Shown in pieces: positions 18,925 to 28,077 of a stretch of DNA of 64,000 nt. Position 1 is the stretch's first letter. Every line of letters begins with the position of its first letter. This DNA is from Pseudarthrobacter sp. Fe7 (GTDB taxonomy: Bacteria > Actinomycetota > Actinomycetes > Actinomycetales > Micrococcaceae), in the NCBI GenBank assembly GCA_024372495.1, contig CP099977.1, positions 682,001 to 746,000 on the forward strand, in the 5' to 3' direction. A program made the position numbers and the translations under genes. The notes under the pieces are model-generated. The model did not search any database. It saw only the letters and a list, made by a program, of their open reading frames with translations, and had not been told where the DNA came from.

Positions 18925-21626
18925 TTATAGAGCGGGCAGGACGTACGGCTCAGGAGCCTTCGGGCCCTTGTCAGCCGCAAGGGCGGTTAGTTGCGCCCGC
19001 GATTCAACGCCGAGCTTGCGGTAGATGGTCGTCAACCGAACCTCGACGGTACGTACGGACACATACAACTTGCCGGCAATTTCCTTGTTGCGCATGCCCC
19101 GGGCCACCATTTTCGCCAGCGTGCGTTCATGGTCCGTGAGCAAAAGCAACGCCGGGTTGCCCTGTGGGGGAGTGGATCCATCCTTTCGTCCAGCAAGAGT
19201 GAGTCCACATGCTGGGTCCATGCATCTGCCCCAACCTCGTCGAACAGCACCTTGGATCGAAGCAATGCATCCCGTGCATCGCGCAGCTTTCCAAAGGCGT
19301 GCAACCTCTCCGCGTAGCACATGAGGGTCCTGGCCCGCTCAAGCAGGTGGCTGTTCCTGTTTTGGAGTGCTTGGCAGAAAAGCTGGAGTGACTGGTCACC
19401 GTCGGCAAGCATGGCCCGGCTGCGGGCAACAGCCATCATTAACCATGGTGACCGCAGCCCCACCGAGCGGCTCTCCAGGCTCAGAAGTGCCTGGGTGGCC
19501 TCGTGGTGCCGGCCCAGCCGGACCAAGACTTCCACCAGGTCGGCCTCGCAACGAAGGAGGGTGGGGTTGCCAAACCGTTTGCCAATCTCGGCGGCGCGGG
19601 ACAACTGGGCAACGGACTCCGCCAAGTCGCCCCGCAGCAGGGCGAAATGACCCTCATAGGCCGCGAGTTGTGCCGTCATGGCTGGATAGCTGCCCGCACC
19701 TGCAAGGCGAAGCGCCTCCGCTGCATATGCACGGGCCTCCGTGTCGTCGCCAAGGGAGTGTGCCCGCCACGCCCGGAAGAGGTGCCGCATACCGCGGTGG
19801 TACTTCAGTTCAGGTTCTGAAAGCTCGAGTTCCTCGATCAACCTTATGGCTGCGCGCACCTTGCCGGCGCGGACAGCATTGTCCACTGCCATGAGTGCCG
19901 CGGTTCCCCGCCAGTTTTCGCAGCCGGGGTCGTCGGTCCTCTGAAGCACAGCAAATGCTTCTTGAGCACTTTCGAAGTGCTCAGCGTAGGTGAGGGCCCG
20001 GCCGTGGATCAGGAGACCAGGTATCTGGGCAGTGTCCGACTGTTCGTGGCTGGGAACAAGATTGGCCGTGCTACCGCTGATGGTTTCAAGCAGGTGTTTC
20101 GCGCTGTCCGCCATAGCTAAGCCCTGCGCAGACGCAGAGACCCGGAACCCGGTGCCGTGGCGCAGAAGTTCTGCGGCGTCCTCCAGCTCCCACCTCTCGG
20201 CATAGTACAGGGCCGCTATGGCCAGCAGGCTGGCCGAATATGCCGGGTCGTGCTGGCCAAACTCCTTCACAAGCCGCAGCACCAGGCTGGACCGTACGGC
20301 CGCCCCTTGGGCAAACTGGATCTCAAATGACAGTCCCGTCAGCCTCAGGATGAGCGCAGGATTGCGCGTCACTCGCTGGGCCCATTCAAGATAACGGCGT
20401 GCAAAAACCAGGCTCGCCGCGGTTGAACAGCAGCTCAGCAACGCTGGTGAGGCGTGCCGCCGTTTCCGCTTCCCAGGGGTTTATGGCCAGGGCACGTTCG
20501 ATGTACTCCACCGCGAAGGCTATCTCGCCCCCACGGATAAGATCCACGGCGTGCCGGAGCAGCTGAAAGGGGGTCTGCCGTTCCAAGGCGGTGAAGCTCA
20601 AATGCCATCTGCGGGCGTAAGGGTCGTTCTCGGTTGCGGCATCTGCGAGGGCCCGATGGTTGGCTATTCGGACCGCAGGCGTCATGGCCGAGAAGACGTA
20701 TCCCCGGAGGAGCCTGGTCCCCGATTCCTATGTGGGGTCCGGCCCGCTTTACCAAACCCGCGGTCAGCAACTCGTCCACGCTGGACCATACTTCGCCGTC
20801 GATTTTCTCGATTGTGGAAATATCGCTGCGAAAGGACAGTGCGAGAAGGTCCAGGACATTCCGGGCACCGTCGGACAGCGCCCCCACCATTGCAGCGTAC
20901 TCTGCGTCGAAACTGCCCTGTGAAGGTAGCGGAATGGGCAACGCGTACTTTCCCTCCACGTGCCTTTCCATCAGGTGGGCATAGAGTTCGACGGCGGCCA
21001 GCGGGTTTCCTTCGGTGGCTGCGGCAACCGCGTGGGACGTCGCCGTCGTTGGTTGTTTGGGTGCCACACGTTCCAGCATCCGCACCGTGTCGCTGTAACC
21101 GAGCGTTCCCAGCCGCAGGGCGGGCAGGCTGCTGAAAGGACTCTCCGGGAGGAGATCCCGCAAGCCCACAAACAGGACGATGTCGGAACCGATCAGCCGC
21201 CTGGCCAGGAACCCGATGATTGCCTGGCTGCTGGGATCCAGCTGGTCTGCATCATCGATCACAATGATGGTGCGTGATGCTGAGCGCTGGTGCAGGCCGT
21301 TGAGCAGCATGCTGGACAGGAACGGGACGCTGATGGTGGCGGCCGCATTCCGGAGGAGCCTCGTCCGCGATCCGATTCAGGACGGGATCGTCCATGTCGT
21401 TCAAGAGGGCGGTGAGCCCGGAGAGAGGCCAGCCCGATTCAGCAGCAGTGGCGGCAAGGAAAACGGTGCGGTAATCGGACAGGGTCGGGATCTCCGACAA
21501 GATGGCTGTCTTGCCCGCCCCTTTGCGTCCGACCACTGCCAGGGCGGCTTCTTTGGGCCCACGGATAACGGAATGAATTCGGTCAAGTTCTTTACTACGG
21601 CCCACAAGCGCCACGGCGTTCCCCAA
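18925..21626 (-). CDS. LuxR-family regulator with AAA ATPase domain (LAL), four frameshifts
   Basis: Large ATP-dependent regulator of about 900 residues. N-terminal ATPase: VGRSKELDRI, Walker A VGRKGAGKT, Walker B TIIVIDDADQLDP. A long tetratricopeptide-like helical region follows, then a C-terminal LuxR helix-turn-helix (MRNKEIAGKLYVSVRTVEVRLTTIYRKL). Frame breaks: extra base in AGCT at 21357-21361, 20711-20715 and 20410-20414 (plus-strand positions), and a lost base in the run at 19166-19170. Each single correction joins family-like sequence (DELLRNAAAT, GDQLLRGYVFSAM, NRGELVFARRY, DPLPPQGNPALL). Start may be TTG 21626 or GTG 21614; the latter has GGGGA five nt before it. Position suggests control of the surface locus. 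Confidence 0.85.
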
Positions 21627-22165
21627 TCATCGAAGAAGGAGACCGCTTCATGCAGAACCATTGTCACGTCACGGCGCCCGCTCCCCAGCTTGGGCCCCAG
21701 TCGATACACAGCGAATATAACGCTCACACAAACAGCGACACCACAGGGTTGACGCTGGATTCCATCAAGATTGGACCCTGCACTTGCTCAAGACTTCGGT
21801 CCCGTGATTCACCGCCGGGATTGGGGCCAAGGTCCCCCGCGAGTTCTGGACTCGACCGGATATTCTTTGGTCCAAACGCCTTGGGTGTGCAGCGCTGCTG
21901 GGACGGCGAATGGGATGAGCGGGTAACCGCCTCGCGACCGCAGCCCTTGCGGCGGTGGCCTGTACCGGTCTTGGGTCTGCCAGGAACAAATGGTTACAAA
22001 TGCCCCCTCTGTGCAATTCACGGCCTCGGGCGACCGGGCTATTTCTCGGCCGGCTCCTCATCTGCAACCTGGCGCCTGGGTCCCCAGGTGGAGCGGCTCC
22101 GGTCCACCGTGAGTGGCGGGCCGGAGCCGTTCCCTATTCAGTTATCTATTCAGTTATGAGTTCAG
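21627..22165. other. 539-nt spacer between LuxR-type and PKD protein genes
   Basis: No convincing gene on either strand; short ORFs here lack ribosome-binding sites and family features. It should contain the promoter of the LuxR-type gene, which reads away to the left, and holds the terminator hairpin of the PKD protein gene. The 11-mer TATTCAGTTAT occurs twice in tandem (22135-22145, 22147-22157). Confidence 0.5.
22094..22129 (-). terminator. Hairpin downstream of PKD protein gene
   Basis: CGGCTCCGG (22094-22102) pairs perfectly with CCGGAGCCG (22121-22129) across an 18-nt loop, 37 nt beyond the stop of the minus-strand PKD gene. There is no T-run, so termination strength is uncertain. Confidence 0.45.
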
Positions 22166-24409
22166 CTACGCTGCGGGCTTGAGCGCGGTCCGCCAGGCGG
22201 CCACCGCCCGTGCGGCAATCAAGGTCCAGGTGGCCGTTCCGCTGGTGCCCGCCGTCGCCTGCGGTTTGTCCGCCTGCTCGGCAATTTGTCCTGCCGCTGC
22301 CTCCCAGCGTTCGGTCCAGCCGGATGGGGCGGTGACCACAGGTGTGCTGCAGTCGCAGGCCACCCCGCCAATCAGCATGGCGCCGTTGCTGGCCGTGGTG
22401 ATGCTGCCCACCGTAATGCTGGTGGCTGAGTAACTGGTGTCAGCAGCAGTCACCACAGGGCTGTCCAGCGGCGTGGTGTTGTTGACGCCACGGTAGGCCG
22501 TGATGCCGCCACCCCACTTGGCTGCTGAGCTGAGGGTCCAGCTGTAGGTTGCCGGATCCGAGGCACCCACCACCTTGTAGTACGCGAACGCCCGCGCACC
22601 GGAGGTGGAGGTGCTGTTGATCGATTGCCCGTTGACCATTGCCGTCCAGCCTGCCGGCGCGGTCAGGCCCGGATTGAGGTCCGTGGTGATTGCGGCGACC
22701 AGGACGTCGCCCGCTGCGGTGCCGGCCGGAACCGGCAGGGACGCAGTGCTTACGGCAGTACCGGAGTTGGCGGTGGTTGAATTCACCACGGTGATGCCGC
22801 CGGTTGCCGGAGGTGGTGCGGTCCCCACGGTGATCGTGGCCGTCGCGGAGGACGATCCCGCGGCATTGGTCGCCGTTAGTTTGGCGGTGTAGGTGCCCGC
22901 CGTCGCGTAGGAGTGGGATGGATTCTGCGCAGTGGAGGTGCCGCCGTCGCCGAACGTCCATGCCCAGGAAGTGGCTGTATTGGTGGACGTGTCAGTGAAG
23001 GTGACATTCAGCGGTGCGGCACCCGACGTGGGATTGGCGGTGAACGATGCCACCGGCGCCTGGCCCGCGGGCGGCGGAGTGCCGCCGAGCGACCGGTCCG
23101 AGAACCAGTAGCGCTTTGCCACGTTGTCGCTGGCCATGACCACCAGGCCAGTGGTGTTGTTCACGCTCTGCTTGCTGGTGGTCACATCATTGATGTTCGA
23201 CGACGATGCAGCCTGCATGATGGGCGTGCCGCGGCCTGACCCGAAAACAGGATTGTCCATGGACGCGGTTTTCTCATAGATGCTGCCCGCTACACCGGAG
23301 TAGGCACAGCCGGACACCGAGGTTGGGGGAGCCGTGTGGAACGCCCGCACGAGGTTGTTCTGGGTATCCAGGACTATTTGCGGCCGGGATACACAATCGC
23401 CGGTCTTGGCAATGGTCGATTGCGTGAAGGCTCCCGTTCCGGGCTTGAAGACCAGGAGGATCTCCTGCGGCAGGGTCTTGTCGCTGGAGATGTCATTCAG
23501 GCTGGTCTTGACCGCCGCGAAGACCCGGCCGGTGGAGTCTGCCTGCAGGGTCTTGAGGTTCAGGTGGTCATCGGACTGGCCGTTGCCCCGCAGTGCCGGC
23601 TGGAGCTTCCAGGACGAATTGGCGGCGTCTGGGTCCTTGTGGGTGGCCCACCAGACCGTGTTGGCCTTGTGGTCACTCCACATGACACCCACCTGGCCGT
23701 TGCCGAAGGCCACCACTGCCGAAATATCGTCCGGAGCGGGGTTTGGGTTGCTGACGGGGAGGACGAATGGAGTCCCCCAGGAGGCGCCGCTGTTGGTGGC
23801 GGCATTCACGTACACCGTGTTGGTGTATCCCGATGTCGAGTTTCCGGCCACCTGCGTCCAGGTCGCCCAGACCCGGCCGGTGGTGTCCTTGTCAATCGTC
23901 ATGGATTCACTGGAATTGTTGGTGATGGTGGTGGGGAAACCGCCGTCGAGCGTGTACTTGCCGCCGGCGTAGCTGTACCGGTAGAGCTTGGCCGGGGAGT
24001 TGGAGAGCGACGGCTTGGGTGTTCCATCGCCAGTGATGGTCACCACATGGGAGGCAATGTAGAGATGGGACCCGTCCCACATGGTGTCCGCAAGAGTGCT
24101 TCCCCGCGTGTCGTTCACCACCCCTGTGTCCGCCCAGGTGTTGGAGGCCCGGTCAAGCCGGTAGATGCTCCACCCGGTGCCGGACTTCCACATGTCGGCC
24201 CACCAGGACCCGTCGTTCCACCAAAGCTTGCTTTGCGGCTTGTCCGACGTGGGCGGATTGGACACCCCTGAATAGGCAATGCCCTGAGTGCCGTAAACGG
24301 GATCGGCTACGGCCGTACCTGGCAGGCCAAGAATGGAGGCCGCAAGAAACAGTGCAACGGCAAGGGCCTGGCCCGTCCGGCTCGAATAGTGTTTGCGTCT
24401 GAGCTTCAT
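22166..24409 (-). CDS. Secreted PKD-domain protein
   Basis: 747-residue exported protein. A Sec signal peptide (MKLRRKHYSSRTGQAL, hydrophobic core, AVA-D cleavage near residue 36) precedes a large tryptophan-rich region resembling sialidase/BNR-type propellers (about 40-440). Next is one PKD domain with the hallmark WTFGDGG (about 450-530), then a C-terminal beta-rich domain of about 210 residues. ATG 24409 has AGGAG upstream and defines the signal peptide; a longer start would spoil it. No sorting signal or membrane anchor. Probably a carbohydrate- or matrix-binding surface protein; catalytic activity is not demonstrable. Confidence 0.8.
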   Translation of the reverse strand: MKLRRKHYSSRTGQALAVALFLAASILGLPGTAVADPVYGTQGIAYSGVSNPPTSDKPQSKLWWNDGSWWADMWKSGTGWSIYRLDRASNTWADTGVVNDTRGSTLADTMWDGSHLYIASHVVTITGDGTPKPSLSNSPAKLYRYSYAGGKYTLDGGFPTTITNNSSESMTIDKDTTGRVWATWTQVAGNSTSGYTNTVYVNAATNSGASWGTPFVLPVSNPNPAPDDISAVVAFGNGQVGVMWSDHKANTVWWATHKDPDAANSSWKLQPALRGNGQSDDHLNLKTLQADSTGRVFAAVKTSLNDISSDKTLPQEILLVFKPGTGAFTQSTIAKTGDCVSRPQIVLDTQNNLVRAFHTAPPTSVSGCAYSGVAGSIYEKTASMDNPVFGSGRGTPIMQAASSSNINDVTTSKQSVNNTTGLVVMASDNVAKRYWFSDRSLGGTPPPAGQAPVASFTANPTSGAAPLNVTFTDTSTNTATSWAWTFGDGGTSTAQNPSHSYATAGTYTAKLTATNAAGSSSATATITVGTAPPPATGGITVVNSTTANSGTAVSTASLPVPAGTAAGDVLVAAITTDLNPGLTAPAGWTAMVNGQSINSTSTSGARAFAYYKVVGASDPATYSWTLSSAAKWGGGITAYRGVNNTTPLDSPVVTAADTSYSATSITVGSITTASNGAMLIGGVACDCSTPVVTAPSGWTERWEAAAGQIAEQADKPQATAGTSGTATWTLIAARAVAAWRTALKPAA

Positions 24410-24540
24410 AAGGGAACTCCTGGGGCATCGGAAGAATTCGGGGAACGTCTGCCCGTTTGGCCCAGTCACAAAGAGCTCTCAGCCCCCAAGTACCCAGAAG
24501 CGTATGCCCGCCCACCTCCAGGGGCAATGCAGGTGCCGTA

Positions 24541-24711
24541 CCTAATTAGGGGTTTATTCCACCCCCTACCTAATGTTTTCAGGGTCTCCGCTATCCCCTA
24601 TACCTAGTGTTTCCCGCAACCCCCGAGCCCTTTACTTGCCTAACAACGGGTGAATCCTAGGTAAAAAGCGAGTACCTACTACTGGTGATACCCGCATTAG
24701 GTAGGGGGTAG
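24541..24711. repeat. CCCCTACCTAATG-type inverted repeat cluster in divergent promoter region
   Basis: Between divergent PKD and glycosyltransferase genes. CCCCCTACCTAATG (24562-24575) occurs inverted as CATTAGGTAGGGGG (24695-24708), an exact 14-nt match. Related words: CCTAATTAGG (24541-24550, palindrome), CCCCTATACCTAGTG (24595-24609), CCTAGGTA (24656-24663) and GTACCTACT (24672-24680). The segment is also much less GC-rich than its neighbours. Best read as a multi-site operator controlling both directions; the neighbouring LuxR-type protein is an obvious but untested candidate. Confidence 0.6.
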
Positions 24712-24839
24712 TCTTCCGGAACGGCCAGAGGATTGGCGATGGGTTGCTGGGGGGTCAGCGACCGGACCATGACCGGATGAAGCGTTAGTGCCACGGCCAC
24801 ACGGTCGACGGCATTGTCAAGAATCCGAACTGTCATGAA

Positions 24840-25708
24840 GTGGTGAGGCAATTGTCGATTTCGCCCCAACTTCCGGCTCTCTTTTCCGAGCCGGGACATT
24901 TATTTCCACAAGCCTCCATCAGCGTGGTCATTCCCACCCTGAACGAGGAAAAGAACCTCCCTTGGGTTCTTCGCCGGATGCCCTCCTATGTCGATGAAGT
25001 GGTTATCGTTGACGGCCGCTCGCAGGACAACACCGTTGAAGTGGCCAAGGCCCTGCGCCCGGATGTGGTGGTGGTCAACGAATCACGTAAGGGGAAGGGG
25101 TGGCCCTTCGCGCCGGCTTTGCAGCCGCCAAGGGTGACATCATCGTGATGCTGGACGCGGACGGGAGCATGGACCCCCAGGAGATCGGCTGGTTCGTAGC
25201 GCCCCTCCAGCACGATTTCGATTTCGTGAAAGGATCCCGGCATGTAACCGGTGGCGGGTCCGAAGACCTGACCCACCTGCGCAAGGCCGGTAACAGGGCA
25301 CTGACCGGGCTCGCGAACGCTGTACTGCACAGCAATTACTCGGATCTCTGCTACGGATACATCGCCTTCCGCCGGGAATGCCTTGAGGTGCTGGAGGCGC
25401 AGTCCGACGGCTTCGAAATCGAGACTGAACTCATTGTCCGGGCTGCCAAGGCCGGGCTGAGGATTGCCGAGGTTCCCAGCCTTGAGCTGGACCGGATCTC
25501 GGGGGCATCCAACCTGCAGACGTTCCGCGACGGCTGGAGGGTACTGCACACGCTGGCCCGGGAGTGTGCGGTCTGGGAGGCACCAACCGCCGGCGCCCGT
25601 CCGGAGGCCCTCCGCCGGGTCAAGTACACCTACTCCAACGTCCGCTTCCCGCGCCTCCCCGTGGATCCTCACAGCGTCCTTACGCCGGCGGTGAGCCGGC
25701 ATGCTTGA
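24840..25708 (+). CDS. GT2 glycosyltransferase, DPM/UGP-synthase-like (one frameshift)
   Basis: Family 2 glycosyltransferase. GT-A fold motifs: VVIPTLNEEKNLP, IVDGRSQDNT and the metal-binding DADGSMDP. It resembles dolichyl/polyprenyl-phosphate sugar synthases, so it may charge a lipid carrier or start a repeat unit. Frame breaks at the G4 run 25097-25100; one G restores KGKGVALRAGFAAAKGD. The repaired length is about 289 residues. GTG 24840 has a weak ribosome-binding site, and GTG 24843 is equally possible. First of three overlapping GT2 genes and probably first gene of the rightward operon. Confidence 0.85.
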
Positions 25709-26705
25709 CCGAATCAAACCCCTGTCCGTGACAGTGGTGATCTGCGCCTACACCTCGGAGCGGTGGGGCTTGTTGTTGGACGTCATCGAATCGGTCCGCA
25801 ACCAGACGGTCGCCCCGGACCAGGTACTGGTGGTCATAGACCACAACGAGGACCTGTACGAGCGGCTCATTGAAATCGTCGACGACGTCACGGTAGTGGA
25901 GAGCACCGGCCTTCCCGGTCTTTCAGGCGCCCGTAATACGGGGGTGGGCCTCGCCGAATCCGACGTCGTCGCCTTCCTTGATGACGACGCAGAGGCGGCG
26001 CCGGACTGGCTCGAACGCCTGCTTGCGCTGTACGACGATCCCGACGTCCTGGCTGTGGGCGGGAAGGTTGTCCCGATGTGGGAATCCGGCCGACCGGGCT
26101 ATTTCGCCGAGGAACTGGACTGGATCGTTGGGTGCAGCCATCGGGGCATGCCCCGGGTGGCGTCCGAAGTCCGCAACGTCATAGGCGCCAACATGTCCTT
26201 CCGGCTTGAGGTGCTGCGCCAAGTGGGCGGCTTCAACCTGTCGCTGGGACGCAAAGGCACGCTGCCGCTCGGGTGCGAGGAAACCGAGATCTGCATCCGT
26301 TCGCGGATGGGGTCCCCGGGATCACGCATTGTCTATGAACCAGCGGCGCTGGTCCGCCATCACGTTCCCGCATCCCGCGGAACGTGGCGGTACATGCTGT
26401 CCAGGTCCTGGTCCGAGGGACTGTCCAAGGCCCAGGTCAGCCAGCTGGTTGGCCACAAGCGGGCCCTCGGGCCGGAACGCCGGTATGTCCGGAGTGTCCT
26501 CCCGCGCGCAGTATTCACCGGGCTGAAGTCATGGGGCCGGGACGGCAGCCCCGATGGGCTGGGCCGTGCCGGGGCCGTCATTGCTGTTTTGGCCTGCACC
26601 GCAGCCGGCTACTTCCAAGGACGCCGGCTTCAGCATTGGACCGGGCCGGAGGACCAGGACGTTGTCCTGGTCCCTGCCGGCGGCCAGTGGAGGGAAGTGC
26701 AATGA
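25701..26705 (+). CDS. GT2 family glycosyltransferase
   Basis: 334 residues, frame intact. GT-A motifs: VVICAYTSERW at the N-terminus, SGARNTGVGLAESDVVAFLDDDAE carrying the metal-binding acidic cluster, then an EETE segment near residue 194 that may supply the catalytic base. A short hydrophobic stretch near residue 295 could touch the membrane. Overlaps the preceding gene by 8 nt and the next by ATGA, indicating translational coupling. Donor and acceptor sugars unknown. Confidence 0.88.
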   Translation: MLDRIKPLSVTVVICAYTSERWGLLLDVIESVRNQTVAPDQVLVVIDHNEDLYERLIEIVDDVTVVESTGLPGLSGARNTGVGLAESDVVAFLDDDAEAAPDWLERLLALYDDPDVLAVGGKVVPMWESGRPGYFAEELDWIVGCSHRGMPRVASEVRNVIGANMSFRLEVLRQVGGFNLSLGRKGTLPLGCEETEICIRSRMGSPGSRIVYEPAALVRHHVPASRGTWRYMLSRSWSEGLSKAQVSQLVGHKRALGPERRYVRSVLPRAVFTGLKSWGRDGSPDGLGRAGAVIAVLACTAAGYFQGRRLQHWTGPEDQDVVLVPAGGQWREVQ

Positions 26706-28003
26706 GCGAAGGTGCCAGCCAAGTGCTTGAGGATGTCCAGGGCGAGGCACTGATCCTGGTGCCCGCAATGGAGTCCCTGCTGCCTCCGGCCTGGCCGGGG
26801 GCGCGGTGGATCGGGTCGGTGGACCTGGAGGACCTCGCGGACTGTTCGCGCTTTGAACTGGAGAACCATGCTGGATACGAACGGGCACGGCTGCTGGTGC
26901 GTGCGTCGGGGGCTGTGCGGGGATTTGTCGACGTGCCGTCGCCGGCGGGAATCGTGGATCGGGCTGTCTTCGAAGACGCCTTGGCGGCCCTGCCGCCAGT
27001 CCCATCATTCCCGCCGGCGGTGACCGCCCCGCACATCACGGTGGTGGTGTGCACCCGGGACCGCACCCTGCAGTTGCGCGGCGCCCTGCTGACCATCCTT
27101 GCCCTCGACTACCCGCACTTTGACGTGGTGGTGGTGGACAACGCACCCGCAACGAACGACACCGAAGAACTGGTGCGCCGGGAGTTCAGGGACCAGCGGG
27201 TACAGCTGGTGAAGGAACCGGTTCCGGGCCTCTCCCACGCAAGGAACACCGGCCTCCGGCACGCCAGGGGAGACCTCGTGGCCTTCACTGATGACGACGT
27301 TGTGGTGGACAGGTCCTGGCTGAGGGAAATCGCTGCGGCGTTCGAAACCGTTCCTGCCGCTGCCTGCGTGACAGGGCTGGTTCCCGCGGGAGAGCTCCGG
27401 ACGCCCGCCCAAGGCTATTTCGATTCAAAGGTCAGCTGGTCACGGTCCCTGGTTCCGCAGGTCTACTCGTTGGCCAACCCGCCCGCTGCGCTGGCCAAGT
27501 TCCCGTTCAGCCCGGGAGCTTTCGGTACGGGTGCCAATTTCGCCCTCAGGCGCCAGCCCGCACTTCGCCTTGGCGGATTCGATCCCGCCCTGGGGGTTGG
27601 AACTCCTACAGGGGGCGGGGAGGACATCGACATGTTCACGCGGGTCATCCTCGAAGGGCACGCTTTGGTGGTCCAGCCGGCGGCCATTGTCTGGCACCGC
27701 CACCGGGACGGGCTCGAAGACCTGCGGGTGCAGGCCCGGGGCTACGGCAATGGGCTTGGGGCGTGGATGACCAAGGTGATGATGGATCCCCGTACCGCCA
27801 GGCTGGCACTCGCCAGGAGTTGGGGCGTTGGGCTCGAGTTCCTGAACCGGCGCCAACAGGCCGGCCAGCCCGCGATCCAGAGCCCGCCCATCCACAGTTC
27901 CCTTGAAGCCCAGGTCGACAGGCTCGTGTGGCTGCAGCTGCTGGCTGTGGCCTTCGGCCCCTACAAATATCTGCAGTCACGCAGGGCTGCTGCCGGCAGC
28001 TAA
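26702..28003 (+). CDS. GT2 family glycosyltransferase with N-terminal extension
   Basis: 433 residues. About 100 residues without recognised domain precede the GT-A core (ITVVVCTRDRTLQL). Metal-binding segment VAFTDDDVVVDRSW is near residue 200; GGGEDIDMFTRVI near residue 305 likely holds the catalytic acid region. The N-terminal extension is unusual for the family and may bind partners. It overlaps the upstream gene by ATGA and is followed by a hairpin at 28024-28052, which may lower expression of the downstream membrane protein gene. Confidence 0.85.
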   Translation: MSEGASQVLEDVQGEALILVPAMESLLPPAWPGARWIGSVDLEDLADCSRFELENHAGYERARLLVRASGAVRGFVDVPSPAGIVDRAVFEDALAALPPVPSFPPAVTAPHITVVVCTRDRTLQLRGALLTILALDYPHFDVVVVDNAPATNDTEELVRREFRDQRVQLVKEPVPGLSHARNTGLRHARGDLVAFTDDDVVVDRSWLREIAAAFETVPAAACVTGLVPAGELRTPAQGYFDSKVSWSRSLVPQVYSLANPPAALAKFPFSPGAFGTGANFALRRQPALRLGGFDPALGVGTPTGGGEDIDMFTRVILEGHALVVQPAAIVWHRHRDGLEDLRVQARGYGNGLGAWMTKVMMDPRTARLALARSWGVGLEFLNRRQQAGQPAIQSPPIHSSLEAQVDRLVWLQLLAVAFGPYKYLQSRRAAAGS

Positions 28004-28023
28004 GACAACAGTCCACATTTGGG

Positions 28024-28052
28024 CCGCCGGCGGAGGCTCGCTCCGCCGGCGG
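28024..28052 (+). terminator. Strong GC hairpin within polysaccharide operon
   Basis: CCGCCGGCGGAG (28024-28035) and CTCCGCCGGCGG (28041-28052) form a perfect 12-bp stem with a 5-nt loop, 21 nt after a stop codon and about 25 nt before the next start. No T-run follows. Probably an attenuator or mRNA-stability element rather than a full terminator. Confidence 0.5.
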
Positions 28053-28077
28053 AAAGCAATCCAGGAGTTGAAACAGT

